The notes beneath the pieces are model-generated. The model was not told the origin of the DNA. It saw only the letters and a list, made by a program, of their open reading frames with translations, and made no database searches. Position numbers and translations under genes: made by a program. Positions 28,072 through 37,401 of a stretch of 64,000 nt of DNA are shown in pieces; within the stretch, counting starts at the first letter, position 1, and each line of letters starts with the position of its first letter. Source of the stretch: Algicola sagamiensis DSM 14643 (GTDB lineage: Bacteria > Pseudomonadota > Gammaproteobacteria > Enterobacterales > Alteromonadaceae); the NCBI RefSeq assembly GCF_000374485.1, contig NZ_KB894496.1, positions 168,017 to 232,016 of the forward strand, given 5' to 3'.

Positions 28072-28554
28072 CATATAAGACTAGTTAAATACGCCTTAAG
28101 TTGCAAGTTTAATTTCATGAAAAAATCGCTTATTTGTAATGAAAGGGGACAGTCTGATTAATTCCTGTTCGGTTCTTTGTGTTGATATCAATCAAGATGC
28201 TTTTTTTATCCAAAATTAGTCTCATAGTACCACTTAAAAATTCAATGAATTGGATGATCCTCGTCAGCCTATATTGAATACAGGGTGGGTGTGTTTAAAT
28301 ATCAGTAAATAGTATTGCCAAAAGGGAGTGAATTTTTGTAAGCGATCGGATTTATAGGAGAATATTAAAAATTGCATGCAATTTGTTTTCTTAAAATTAA
28401 CCTTCCATAAAAATTAAATTAATTTTTTAATTTCTTTTTGTTTTCTTTTTGAGCAGTGTTCTATGCTCAGAAATAGCAAAAAAGTACCAATTTATTTTTC
28501 ATTGATGGTGCACCCATTGATGTGGGGCACTTTTGTCTAAAAAAGGAGAACACT
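28072..28554. other. Divergent intergenic region between fadE and the M23 peptidase gene
   Basis: About 480 AT-rich bases without a convincing ORF. The region contains a 16-bp perfect palindrome at 28369-28384 (listed separately), a small hairpin TGAGCA/TGCTCA at 28450-28469 and a run of A/T tracts at 28400-28450. The peptidase promoter probably lies in the last 150 bases, but no -35/-10 pair stands out. Confidence 0.35.
28369..28384. promoter_or_regulatory. 16-bp perfect palindrome upstream of the M23 peptidase gene
   Basis: AAATTGCATGCAATTT reads identically on both strands and lies about 170 bases before the peptidase start. It is the sort of site a dimeric repressor or activator binds; the regulator is unknown. 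Confidence 0.35.
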
Positions 28555-30402
28555 ATGCGTTTTTTGAAAAGACGTACTCTGAATCGAGTTTTGATATTCC
28601 CTATTATTGGTTGTGCTTTTACAACTTTACAACTCCCTGCAAATGAAATTGAAGTCTCTGAAGTGAATATAATTTATCAATATGAGGAAATGTTTCAGTT
28701 TGATATTGCGGCGTATCTTCAACAGCATTCACCCCATCTGTACCCCTATGCTGAAATCATCTCACACTGGTCGGGCTATAGTAGTATCAGCCCAAAAGTG
28801 TTGTTGACATTGATGGAAATGCAATCAGGCGTTGTTCAGCAACCGACAGAAATTGACCCAAAAGCTTTTCAACCTTTTGGAATATTATCGAATGTGATGG
28901 GCGTTTCAGCACAAACGAAGCAGGTTGCTATAAAGCTCTCGAAAATTTATTACGACAAATTGCATGCAGAATACGCAGTTCATGCATCACAATCTCCTCA
29001 AAGTGAAACTCTTGCCGAAGCGGCTTTAAAAGCATTGTTTGTCCGGCTTCCGCAAAATACAGATCACTTCGCACGTTTTAGAGAGACTTATGCATTGTTA
29101 TTTCCCGTAGCACAATATCCTGTTTTTGAAGAAACCCAAAAGTCGATAGCGGCGTACCATCACCAAAATGTTCCACAAAAAAATATGCTACAACTGCCTT
29201 TTCCAATCAAAGAAAGCTGGTGGTTTGGTGGAAGTCATACCAATACAGGGAGTGGTGATTATCCACAATCTTCTTTGGATATGAATAATGGTGGTCGCTG
29301 GGGATCGGATACATCGAATAAGTGGGTCGTCTCCTCAGCTAATGGGAAAGCAAAAAGACATTCATCATGCTTTGTTGAAGTGGTGCATGAGAGTGGCTGG
29401 TCAACGACTTACTATCACCTTGGGAATGTTCAAATATCAACGAATGATCCGGTGACAATGAATCAGCGATTGGCGAATTACGCAAATTCGAAATCACAGG
29501 CGCTATGTAACGGAGGGCATTCAACTGGACCTCATCAGCATTACAGTGTGAAAAAGGATGGCCGATTTTATCATCTCAATGGCGTTTATCTTTCGGGTTA
29601 TAAAGTGAAGACCGGACGGGATAGCTATGACAGGAATTGCAATTACTTCTGGTTGGAAAAGGATGGAAAAAAATATTGTACCAGTCAAAAGCTTTATAAC
29701 CCAGGTGTTGCCGATCAACCGGAGCCACCAGTTACCGAGCTGAAAAACCAAGAGCCAGTTGAGGGGCTTGCTTCAACCAAAGGAAAGGAAAAACACTATT
29801 TTATTCAGATCCCGGAGGGCGCAAGAGATCTGAAGCTTGAAATTGATGGTGGGAAAGGCGATGCAGATATGCATGTCCTATTTGGTAAACGTGCATCGCT
29901 GGGAGAATATGATTGTCGCCCTTATAAAGTGATCCAGCGAGAAACTTGTGTGTTTGCGGATCCCAAGAAAGGGAAATACTACGCGATGTTGCATGCATTT
30001 TCAGATTATCAAGATATTACATTGAGTGGTAGCTATTTGACGGGCAAGGATGATAGTACAGCGCTAGAAAACCGAAAAACCATTGAAGACACCCAATCTC
30101 AAAAAGGTGCAATGGCATATTTTCATATAGAAATCCCAGAAGAGGCATCCAACCTGAGATTTGAGCAGCGTGGTGGGACTGGAGACTCAGATATGCATGT
30201 TCGCTTTGGCCAGCAGCCGACACTGGATCGTTGGGACTGTAGACCATTTCGGACAAAACCAGATGAAACTTGTGTGTTCGACCAACCTAAAGTAGGTGTT
30301 TATCACGTGTTGCTCCATGCATTTAAGCCCTATGATGGTGTTGCTTTGACCGCGAGTTTTGAAGTTGATGGACGAACGGTGACCAAGACAGTTCATAAAT
30401 AG
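28555..30402 (+). CDS. LasA-like M23 zinc endopeptidase with two C-terminal PPC domains
   Basis: A 615-residue secreted peptidase. Start: ATG 28555 (MRFLKRRTLN), with AGGAG six bases upstream; the 11 extra residues from 28522 are unlikely. Signal peptide, then a propeptide to about residue 210. The catalytic domain (about 213-395) resembles LasA/beta-lytic protease: WWFGGSHTNTG, SSLDMNNGG and GPHQHYS give zinc ligands His228, Asp242 and His329, with His327 alongside. Two bacterial pre-peptidase C-terminal (PPC) domains follow (about 415-510 and 520-610), each with GDxDMHVxFG, DCRPF/Y, ETCVF and LHAF. LasA itself (about 418 residues) lacks these domains. Expected to cut glycine-rich peptides such as staphylococcal cross-bridges or elastin outside the cell; PPC domains may aid secretion or substrate binding. 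Confidence 0.9.
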   Translation: MRFLKRRTLNRVLIFPIIGCAFTTLQLPANEIEVSEVNIIYQYEEMFQFDIAAYLQQHSPHLYPYAEIISHWSGYSSISPKVLLTLMEMQSGVVQQPTEIDPKAFQPFGILSNVMGVSAQTKQVAIKLSKIYYDKLHAEYAVHASQSPQSETLAEAALKALFVRLPQNTDHFARFRETYALLFPVAQYPVFEETQKSIAAYHHQNVPQKNMLQLPFPIKESWWFGGSHTNTGSGDYPQSSLDMNNGGRWGSDTSNKWVVSSANGKAKRHSSCFVEVVHESGWSTTYYHLGNVQISTNDPVTMNQRLANYANSKSQALCNGGHSTGPHQHYSVKKDGRFYHLNGVYLSGYKVKTGRDSYDRNCNYFWLEKDGKKYCTSQKLYNPGVADQPEPPVTELKNQEPVEGLASTKGKEKHYFIQIPEGARDLKLEIDGGKGDADMHVLFGKRASLGEYDCRPYKVIQRETCVFADPKKGKYYAMLHAFSDYQDITLSGSYLTGKDDSTALENRKTIEDTQSQKGAMAYFHIEIPEEASNLRFEQRGGTGDSDMHVRFGQQPTLDRWDCRPFRTKPDETCVFDQPKVGVYHVLLHAFKPYDGVALTASFEVDGRTVTKTVHK

Positions 30403-30414
30403 AGTTCATCGGTT

Positions 30415-30436
30415 ACATGCCAGGGAGGGCATGTTT
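30415..30436 (+). terminator. Terminator-like hairpin after the M23 peptidase gene
   Basis: ACATGCC (30415-30421) and GGCATGT (30428-30434), a 7-bp stem with a 6-base loop ending in TTT, 12 bases after the stop. Confidence 0.55.
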
Positions 30437-30521
30437 CTGATACTGATTGTGCTTGATATAAAGATGACGAGTGATGGTATCTTGTCTGAACGAATACATC
30501 TGATTTCATCTAGAGAAGTTC

Positions 30522-30555
30522 AAATAAAATGAAGCGCAGCCCTTTCGAGCTGCGC
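30522..30555 (-). terminator. Intrinsic terminator of the CsrB-like RNA
   Basis: On the minus strand GCGCAGC pairs with GCTGCGC (30555-30549 with 30540-30534) across an 8-base loop, followed by TTCATTTTATTT. It points leftward, so it belongs to the small RNA and not to the plus-strand peptidase gene. Confidence 0.82.
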
Positions 30556-30728
30556 CGTATTTTCGCAATCCATGTGATGCTTCCATGTACTCCATGTGCC
30601 TTCACTGCTTCCTGCAAACAAGACGTCCTTTCAGCCTTGCCTTCTCCCCACGTTCCATCGTAATCCTTGTTCCCTTGCTCCTTGCTCAGCTTCTTTCCTG
30701 AAGCACATCCAATTTCCTTGTCCTTTCG
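30522..30728 (-). ncRNA. CsrB/RsmZ-like CsrA-sequestering small RNA
   Basis: Read on the minus strand, about 207 nt hold 14 GGA motifs (AAGGA five times, CAGGA twice, TGGA five times, GGGA twice). One sits in a perfect hairpin: GCTTC-AGGAAA-GAAGC at 30689-30704, which presents AGGA in the loop, the classic CsrA site. No ORF is present; the plus strand here is strikingly pyrimidine-rich. A -10 box TATACT (30740-30735) lies about seven bases before the 5' end, and a 7-bp GC stem followed by TTCATTTTATTT closes the 3' end. Size, motif density and terminator fit CsrB/CsrC/RsmZ RNAs, which titrate the translational regulator CsrA/RsmA under GacA/VarA/UvrY control. No clear TGTAAG-n6-CTTACA activator box was found upstream. 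Both ends are inferred. Confidence 0.8.
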
Positions 30729-30734
30729 ATATTC

Positions 30735-30740
30735 AGTATA
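30735..30740 (-). promoter_or_regulatory. -10 box of the CsrB-like RNA promoter
   Basis: TATACT on the minus strand, seven bases before the inferred start. No good -35 hexamer is seen at 16-18 bases; Csr RNAs usually depend on an activator, which fits. Confidence 0.5.
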
Positions 30741-30959
30741 TGCGCCTGAGTCAGAGAATTTGAGCGTTAAAAATAGAAAATTTTTGATAAATGATTTTAT
30801 GGTTTGAAGAAATATATTTAAATAACAGCAAGTTAAGTTAATTTTGTTGAAAAAGATGCAACCATAGTGCTCTTATCGACTACATATTTGTAGGAAATAT
30901 CTCACAGAGGAATACGGAAAAAAGACATCCGTATCCTTTCATCTGTCACCTGATGTTAT

Positions 30960-33308
30960 TTATGGTTTTAAAACCAGCGTGTATTTCTTTTTACCTGGTA
31001 AAAAAGGCGTTGGAACCTGGTTGAGCCAGTCTTGATGCCCAACGCCATAATAGGGTGAAAGCGGATGGCCACTCTGACTAGAGGGCATTTGCAATATACC
31101 AGTATCTTCATTTCCTGGTGAGACGACCATGCGTTGTGAAGCACCAAATCCGTGCTGCGTGATCATCGGCATAAATGAGCGCTCTCCATCCATAGGCACC
31201 TCTGGCATATTGAGAAACTGCCCAAAAACAGGAATACCACTGGCAAGTGGGTGTGAAATACGGCTCCGATTATAGTCTCCCCAAGTAGCAGTCTTCCAAT
31301 TACCGTGATTCGTTTCAATTTCTTCGAGCGCATCATGAATCGCTTGATCAATCAGATTTTCCCAAGAAGAGAATTGCGCAGGAAGCCAAGAAGAGGGTTG
31401 CTTTGTGACCAGTTGCCAAAGCGGTTCTTCTAGTGCATGCTTGAGGGGTAATGCAGGCTTAAAGGTAGGTGCGTATGCAATCAGCTGAGCCATGATGTCG
31501 GCATAGACATGTTCTTTAATATGACGTTGGATATGGTGAACGAGAAGATAAACATTCGAGTTTCTTCTTGCTTGTAATTGGGCATGATCGAGTAAACGAA
31601 GGAGTTCTTTGGATTCAGCGTGGTGTGTTTTTCTTTCTAGGTGTTGAATGAGAAAATTCTGCCAGCGTTTCAAATACACACCATTGTAGTCATATTGAAT
31701 ATGAAGCAGTTCTGCTTCTGTAAATTGGTCTTGTGCAAATAGTCGACTGCGGATTTGTTGTGCACGGGCACCAAGCGCATATCCGCCATTGCCAATGGTC
31801 TGATAGTTTTTTCCACCGACGATCCGGTTGTTCGCTGTCCAAATGCGTTGGTGAGGGGGGCTTGAAATCATCGGGTATTCGTGGGGAAGCCGATAGCCAA
31901 ACCATTGGTAGGTTGTATCATGCCAGGGCTTTGGCGTTTGGCCGAGCGTTGCTGCACGTTTTGGAATAGGTCCCATGATGGTCCATATAATGTCACCAAA
32001 AGTATCGGCAATGACCATATTTTGTGCCGGTATTCCTGCGCGATGTGCAAGTTCAATTGCCTGCTTCGTTGTAAAAGACTGACCTAGAAACCAGACTTGG
32101 GCATTGATCCCTTCTGGGTCATAAGCAACCCAACGCAGTGCAAGCGATTGATCGTTGTCAATGACAGGTCCCCAATGCGTTCTTGAAACGGTGATCTGTT
32201 CTGAGTCTGCGCCTCGGACACGAATAGTCTCCTTATCCTGAATGAGTGGCTCCCAGCCAAAGGGGGTTCGATATTTTTGAGATGCTTTATCTACATCCAG
32301 CTGGATCACATCACTATAGTCACCATAACTGTTTGTAAAACCCCAAGCGATATGCCCATTTGAACCAGCAACGACACCGGGCGTACCCGGTAAGGTAACG
32401 CCAGAAATACGAAAGTTTGCGTGTGCATGCTGATAATCCAGGCTGGCCTTATACCAAATATTCGGGACACCAATATTCAAGTGCATGTCATTGGCTAACA
32501 TCGCTGAGTCATGCTGGGTCAGTTCTCCGGAAATTGCCCAGCTGTTACTTCCCGGATACCCCTGATCAGAAAAGAAACGTTCTTGGTGAACAAAGGTTTT
32601 TTTGCTCTGGGGGAGTTGAAGTTCAGGAAGTGCAGCCATTTGGAACTTTGTTCCATCCAATGCCGCATCCCATGGAGTCCCTTCTGGGACCAGGAATTGA
32701 ACAGTTTCTTTGGTCAATACCGCAGAGAGGACCGCCATATTCTGCTCCCACTTTCCAGTATGATCTTGTAGGTCCAGATACATACTGGCGACAACTAACA
32801 TTGAATCAATGGGGGTCCAACGTTTGGGCGAAACGCCAAGTAGCAAGTATTCGAAGGGCTTGGCACCCAGTGCGATCAATCCTTCATTGACGCCTTTGGT
32901 ATATTGCCTCAATAAATCCTGGTGTGCTTGAGGAATAAGAGAGAAGTTTGTGGAGAGGCGTTTTCGGAATTGGTGGACTCGAAATTGTCTGTCCATATCG
33001 AGTGCGGCAGGACCAACAAGTTCAGAGAGTTCACCTGCTGAAGTACGTCTGAGAATATCCATTTGAAAAAAGCGCTCTTGTGCATGCAAAAAGCCAAGCG
33101 TAAAAGCCGCACTTTTCTGGTCTGGTGCGTGAATGGTCGGGTAGCCATTTTTATCACGATGGATTGTGACCTGCCTTTGCAATTGATTGGTTTGATGTTC
33201 TCCATCAAGTATTGGGAGACTTGCTCTTAACAAAAAGAAGATGAATGTCAGAAATAGAAAGCTGAGGGAGATTGTGGTGATGAGTGTACGTTTTAGTAAA
33301 GTTTTCAT
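30960..33308 (-). CDS. Penicillin-acylase-family Ntn hydrolase
   Basis: A 782-residue exported or membrane-anchored member of peptidase family S45. An N-terminal hydrophobic segment (LITTISLSFLFLTFIFFLL) is followed by the alpha chain, which holds HAQERFFQMDILRRTSAGELSE. Self-cleavage is expected at Gly253-Ser254 (YPGSNSWAISG), where Ser254 becomes the N-terminal nucleophile; LANDMHL follows as usual LANDPHL. Known substrates in the family include penicillin G, N-acyl-homoserine lactones and acylated amino acids; the motifs here do not decide among them. Length is typical of the generic group (about 780). It is monocistronic; the next gene is divergent. Confidence 0.9.
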   Translation of the reverse strand: MKTLLKRTLITTISLSFLFLTFIFFLLRASLPILDGEHQTNQLQRQVTIHRDKNGYPTIHAPDQKSAAFTLGFLHAQERFFQMDILRRTSAGELSELVGPAALDMDRQFRVHQFRKRLSTNFSLIPQAHQDLLRQYTKGVNEGLIALGAKPFEYLLLGVSPKRWTPIDSMLVVASMYLDLQDHTGKWEQNMAVLSAVLTKETVQFLVPEGTPWDAALDGTKFQMAALPELQLPQSKKTFVHQERFFSDQGYPGSNSWAISGELTQHDSAMLANDMHLNIGVPNIWYKASLDYQHAHANFRISGVTLPGTPGVVAGSNGHIAWGFTNSYGDYSDVIQLDVDKASQKYRTPFGWEPLIQDKETIRVRGADSEQITVSRTHWGPVIDNDQSLALRWVAYDPEGINAQVWFLGQSFTTKQAIELAHRAGIPAQNMVIADTFGDIIWTIMGPIPKRAATLGQTPKPWHDTTYQWFGYRLPHEYPMISSPPHQRIWTANNRIVGGKNYQTIGNGGYALGARAQQIRSRLFAQDQFTEAELLHIQYDYNGVYLKRWQNFLIQHLERKTHHAESKELLRLLDHAQLQARRNSNVYLLVHHIQRHIKEHVYADIMAQLIAYAPTFKPALPLKHALEEPLWQLVTKQPSSWLPAQFSSWENLIDQAIHDALEEIETNHGNWKTATWGDYNRSRISHPLASGIPVFGQFLNMPEVPMDGERSFMPMITQHGFGASQRMVVSPGNEDTGILQMPSSQSGHPLSPYYGVGHQDWLNQVPTPFLPGKKKYTLVLKP

Positions 33309-33581
33309 AGCTGTTTTCTATGGGAGCTGTCGTGTTAATTTAAGATTGAGCAACTTCGAGATACAGCAAAATTTCCCATTCAGGATACGCATCAGGTGAT
33401 TCTTGTGCAAGTTGATTTATACAAAATCATCGCAAGAAAACATCTGTACCGATAAAATAGAATATAAAAAAGACACGCTTTTGTCTGATTATTGCCGAAT
33501 TTTGAATATATATTTTATTTTATGGTATGTATGTGGTACTAAGGGTGATTCGTCAAAGTACCTTTTCTTCATAGGCCATAG

Positions 33582-36545
33582 ATGTTTGCGAACAGAACGA
33601 TAAATAGTAAGGTAAGCTTTACAGTATTTCTTATCTGTAGTTTATTTGGCACTCTGCTTTCGATCATTGTATTTCATCATGAGAAATCAGACTTTCTTCA
33701 TGAACAAAAAGCATTATTGTCACAACTCTCCACGCATTTCTCATTGGCATTTGAAAAACAGCTGGTTGATATGGAAGATATCGCACTGGCTGCGAATAGA
33801 AAGGTCAAACAGCGGCTATTCCGAAAAGGTGAACCTGCCAATATTTCTGTAGAATTGGATGAATGGCATGACGGCTCAACAAGGCAATCCGAGGAAGAAT
33901 CAGCGGCATACATTGGAACACATGCACTCACTGATTTTCATAAACGCCAATTTAATGTAACTGCGGAAATTTGGCGTGATTTGGCGCCAATTATGCGCCA
34001 GAAGTTTTACGCTTTCTATTATATTTCGACCGAGAACTTCATTCGAATTTCGCCACCAAAATGGTCACTGGATGTGTTGGCAGGGCATGACTTTCAAGCG
34101 GACTTGTTCTTTAAGGTGGCACGCCCCGATTTTAACCCAGAGCAAAGAGCGGTGTGGACACCAATCTACTATGATGTGATCCTTCGCCGCTGGATGACCA
34201 GTTTTATTATTCCGATTTATGATGAGTCCAATCAGTTTCAAGGCCTGACGGGAAGTGATTATGAGTTATATGCACTGATCCAAGACCTCAAAACAATGAA
34301 TCAGGCGAATAAGGTCCATAAAATCATGCTCCTTGATCAGCAAGGCAGAATTCTGTACTTCCCTGGATTATCGGAACAACACCCGGGAGAGCTTCCTAAG
34401 GTTTCCCCAACGCTCAAAGCATTCGGTGAAAAAATACAGCAAAATGGGTGGAATGAAGAGGATGTCAGTCTGATATATGAGGGGCGAAAATACTTGGTGA
34501 GTGCAAGTCCGGTTCATCAACTCAATTGGACGCTCGTTGTTCTTGCTGATGAAGAAACTGTATTTCAATCCATGTCCGCTTCCAAGTGGAAATTGCCACT
34601 TATTTTCTTCCTTGTCACACTGGTTGTAGCGCTGTTACTTCATTTATCTATTGATGTTTTGCTCCTTCGGCGGATCCGTAGGTTGTACGCATCCATGAGT
34701 GATTTGATGGAAAAACATTGGATTGCGGAACCGACCCGAAAAAACCAGGATGAAGTCGCAGAGCTTTCGTCTGCCTTTGATACCATGGTTGGCGAAATCA
34801 ATATTCTGATGCAGGGACTGAATGAGCGTCTGATTGAAAAAGACTCAGCAGAAGCTGCAGCCCAAAAATTGTCCAACGCAATTGCTTGTAGTGGGATGGG
34901 CATCGTGATCACCGATCATCATATGAACATTGAGCATGTGAACCCCAAGTGGCTTGAGCTGGCAAAAGGTAATGAAGAGAGCTTTATACATCAATCTCTA
35001 TATACCATCTTGTCTCCGGAAATGCAGACTCTGCGTCATCAGATTATCTCAGCATTGGATATTGATGGGTACTGGCAGGGGGAAGTGCGAATGGCGCTTC
35101 ACGTTGACCAAGACATTGAAACCTGGCTCAGCTTAAGTATTTCGGAAGTCAGGGATCACCAAAAACATCTCACAAATTACATTGCTTGCGCACTCGATAT
35201 TACCCTGCATAAAAAGAATGAAAGTCAGGTAGAACGTTTGGCGTTTTATGATCCTTTAACGCAGATCCCAAATCGACAATATTTGATGGGTAAATTACAA
35301 AAGTTATCTAGCCTAGTTCAGCAGGGCTATTATTCTTTTGCGATCCTCGCATTGGATATCGATGACTTTTCTCGTTTGAATGATACCTTAGGACATCAAT
35401 TGGGGGATTTATTGCTTTCTGAGATTGTGTCACGTTGCCAGTCTCTCCTGAAGGATTCAGATATTATTGCCAGAGTGGGTGGCGATGAGTTCGCGATTAT
35501 CATCGGGGATGTGAAAGATGTTGATGCAGCGAACCTGATTATTGAAAATGTCATGAAAATCATTGAGGAACCCATCTACCTTGGTGGACATGACTTAAGG
35601 GTTTCTGTCTCGATAGGGGCTAGTCTTGTACAACGGGAGACCGAGAGTGGGATGGTCTTTCAACAAGCGGAACTTGCCTTGTTATGTGCAAAGCAAAAAG
35701 GGGTGGGACAAGTTGTATTTTTTCATCCGCTGTTGAATCAGGAAGCAAGGGAAAGTCTGGCATTGGAACAGCAGCTTCGTCAGGCGATACAAAATCAGGA
35801 ATTTAAGCTGCATTTTCAACCTCAGCTTGAGTTGTCGACTCAAAAGATACGAGGGGTTGAAGCATTGCTCCGTTGGGAGCAGCCTGAATCAGGAATGATT
35901 TCGCCAGCGAAATTTATACCCATAGCTGAACAATCAGGACTCATCAGAGAGATTGGACATTGGGTGATCCAAGAAGCGGTCGCAGCGATTGCACGTTTTC
36001 AACAGGAAGGCTTCTATGATTTAAAAGTCGCTGTAAATGTTTCTGCACAACAGCTGATTGACAAAGACTTTATCACATTCTTGGAAAGGTCGATAACAAT
36101 GGCGCGGATCCGGCCAGCACTGCTGGAGCTTGAGATCACGGAAAGCATGTTGGTACAAGATATTGATACCGCGATCGAACTGTTGAACCAATTAAAACTC
36201 ATTGGGGTGAGCTTAGCAATCGATGACTTTGGGACTGGCTATTCCAGTTTAAGTTATCTCAGTCGCTTTCCTGTGAATAAGCTCAAGATTGATCGTTCGT
36301 TTATTTTGGAAATTGAAAATGAAGAAAATGATCGCGCGATAGTCTGTGCGATCATCGCAATGGCGCAAAAATTGAGTATTCGAACAATTGCTGAAGGGAT
36401 TGAAAGCGAATTTCAGCAACAATTTTTAGAACATAATCAGTGTGATTGTATACAGGGGTATTTTTTAAGCCACCCACTTCCAGAAGAACAGCTATTGTCT
36501 TTTATTACACAACATCAGAAGACGATCACTCGTCAATCAGCTTAA
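33582..36545 (+). CDS. Cache-HAMP-PAS-GGDEF-EAL c-di-GMP enzyme
   Basis: A 987-residue inner-membrane sensor. Order: membrane helix (about 11-30), periplasmic double-Cache-like domain (35-330), second helix (about 333-356), HAMP (about 357-410), PAS (about 425-545), GGDEF (550-715) and EAL (730-980). The cyclase motif is intact, GGDEF at 633-637. The phosphodiesterase signature is intact as well: EALLRW from Glu760, DDFGTGYSS, KIDRSF and EGIES. Both activities may therefore exist, and the ligand state probably chooses between them. Start ATG 33582 with AGG upstream. The next gene is convergent. Its position at the head of a signalling block (receivers, MCP, partner switch) suggests a link with motility or biofilm control, by inference only. 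Confidence 0.93.
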   Translation: MFANRTINSKVSFTVFLICSLFGTLLSIIVFHHEKSDFLHEQKALLSQLSTHFSLAFEKQLVDMEDIALAANRKVKQRLFRKGEPANISVELDEWHDGSTRQSEEESAAYIGTHALTDFHKRQFNVTAEIWRDLAPIMRQKFYAFYYISTENFIRISPPKWSLDVLAGHDFQADLFFKVARPDFNPEQRAVWTPIYYDVILRRWMTSFIIPIYDESNQFQGLTGSDYELYALIQDLKTMNQANKVHKIMLLDQQGRILYFPGLSEQHPGELPKVSPTLKAFGEKIQQNGWNEEDVSLIYEGRKYLVSASPVHQLNWTLVVLADEETVFQSMSASKWKLPLIFFLVTLVVALLLHLSIDVLLLRRIRRLYASMSDLMEKHWIAEPTRKNQDEVAELSSAFDTMVGEINILMQGLNERLIEKDSAEAAAQKLSNAIACSGMGIVITDHHMNIEHVNPKWLELAKGNEESFIHQSLYTILSPEMQTLRHQIISALDIDGYWQGEVRMALHVDQDIETWLSLSISEVRDHQKHLTNYIACALDITLHKKNESQVERLAFYDPLTQIPNRQYLMGKLQKLSSLVQQGYYSFAILALDIDDFSRLNDTLGHQLGDLLLSEIVSRCQSLLKDSDIIARVGGDEFAIIIGDVKDVDAANLIIENVMKIIEEPIYLGGHDLRVSVSIGASLVQRETESGMVFQQAELALLCAKQKGVGQVVFFHPLLNQEARESLALEQQLRQAIQNQEFKLHFQPQLELSTQKIRGVEALLRWEQPESGMISPAKFIPIAEQSGLIREIGHWVIQEAVAAIARFQQEGFYDLKVAVNVSAQQLIDKDFITFLERSITMARIRPALLELEITESMLVQDIDTAIELLNQLKLIGVSLAIDDFGTGYSSLSYLSRFPVNKLKIDRSFILEIENEENDRAIVCAIIAMAQKLSIRTIAEGIESEFQQQFLEHNQCDCIQGYFLSHPLPEEQLLSFITQHQKTITRQSA

Positions 36546-36555
36546 TGGCTGTTGC

Positions 36556-37356
36556 TTAATGATCATCCAATAGTTGATAAAGGATCGCTTTGACCATTTC
36601 TGGCTCAAAAGGTTTATCACACATGGCATTGACACCACTTTGCTCAATGTTTGCCAAATGAGTGTCATTCGCTTCTGAGGTGACCATTAATACTGGGATA
36701 TGAGATTGGTTGCTATCACCTCGAATATGTTCCGTCAGTTCCTTTCCTGTCACCTCAGGCATATTGTAATCTGTGACAACAAGGTCAAACATGTCGCCAC
36801 TAAGGATATCGATAGCTTCCTGACCATTTTCAGCTTGTGTGATCCGCTGGATCCCAAGGTTGGTTAAAACGCGAGAAATGTGGTTTCTGGCCATTCGACT
36901 ATCATCGACGACCAGTACACGGAGATCCTGGACATCGAAGAAGCCTAAGTCCATTTCTGCTGGATTGAGTAAATCCAAAGTTGCGTTAATTGCTTTCCCA
37001 AATTGAACACGGTCAAATGGCTTTGGTAGAATCGCAACAACACCACACTGTTTGTATTCTTCTAATTGTGACTTGCGGGTTTCACTGGAAATCAACATGA
37101 ATGGAATGTCAGACCAACCGTCTGTACTACGGATTTTTTTGAGCATTTCCATACTGGAGCCTTCTGTCAGATGCATTGCACTGATCACCAGATCGGGAAT
37201 GTGGTCATTTAATATTTCAAATGCGGCTTCCATATTGCTTGCTTCTTCGACTAATCCAATCCCTTCATCTCGTAAATGACGCATGATCAATTTGCGTTGA
37301 ACATCAGATGGTTCAACGAGTAGAATATTCAAATCTTCAGGTGAGAGATGATGCAT
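36556..37356 (-). CDS. Tandem receiver protein with a degenerate first receiver
   Basis: A 266-residue cytosolic protein made of two receiver (REC) domains and nothing else. The second (about 143-262) is intact: acidic pair Asp151-Asp152, phosphoacceptor Asp196 (VVTDYNMPE), Thr/Ser in MVTSE and Lys in CDKPF. The first (10-125) keeps the fold and its Lys112 (LPKPF) but has Glu15-Pro16 for the acidic pair and Ala60 where the phosphoacceptor Asp belongs (LVISAMHL), so it cannot be phosphorylated in the usual way. No DNA-binding or enzymatic output is present; it probably acts by protein contact, like CheY-type adaptors. It is convergent with the GGDEF-EAL gene (10-base gap). Confidence 0.9.
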   Translation of the reverse strand: MHHLSPEDLNILLVEPSDVQRKLIMRHLRDEGIGLVEEASNMEAAFEILNDHIPDLVISAMHLTEGSSMEMLKKIRSTDGWSDIPFMLISSETRKSQLEEYKQCGVVAILPKPFDRVQFGKAINATLDLLNPAEMDLGFFDVQDLRVLVVDDSRMARNHISRVLTNLGIQRITQAENGQEAIDILSGDMFDLVVTDYNMPEVTGKELTEHIRGDSNQSHIPVLMVTSEANDTHLANIEQSGVNAMCDKPFEPEMVKAILYQLLDDH

Positions 37357-37401
37357 GTTATACGCTCAAATTTGTCTCTAGGTGAAAGCACATTGAGTTT
37401 A

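Noticed and set aside
30850..30900. GacA/VarA binding box upstream of the CsrB-like RNA
   Set aside because: The only inverted repeat (CTACA-aatat-GTAG type) has arms in the wrong orientation for TGTAAG-n6-CTTACA.
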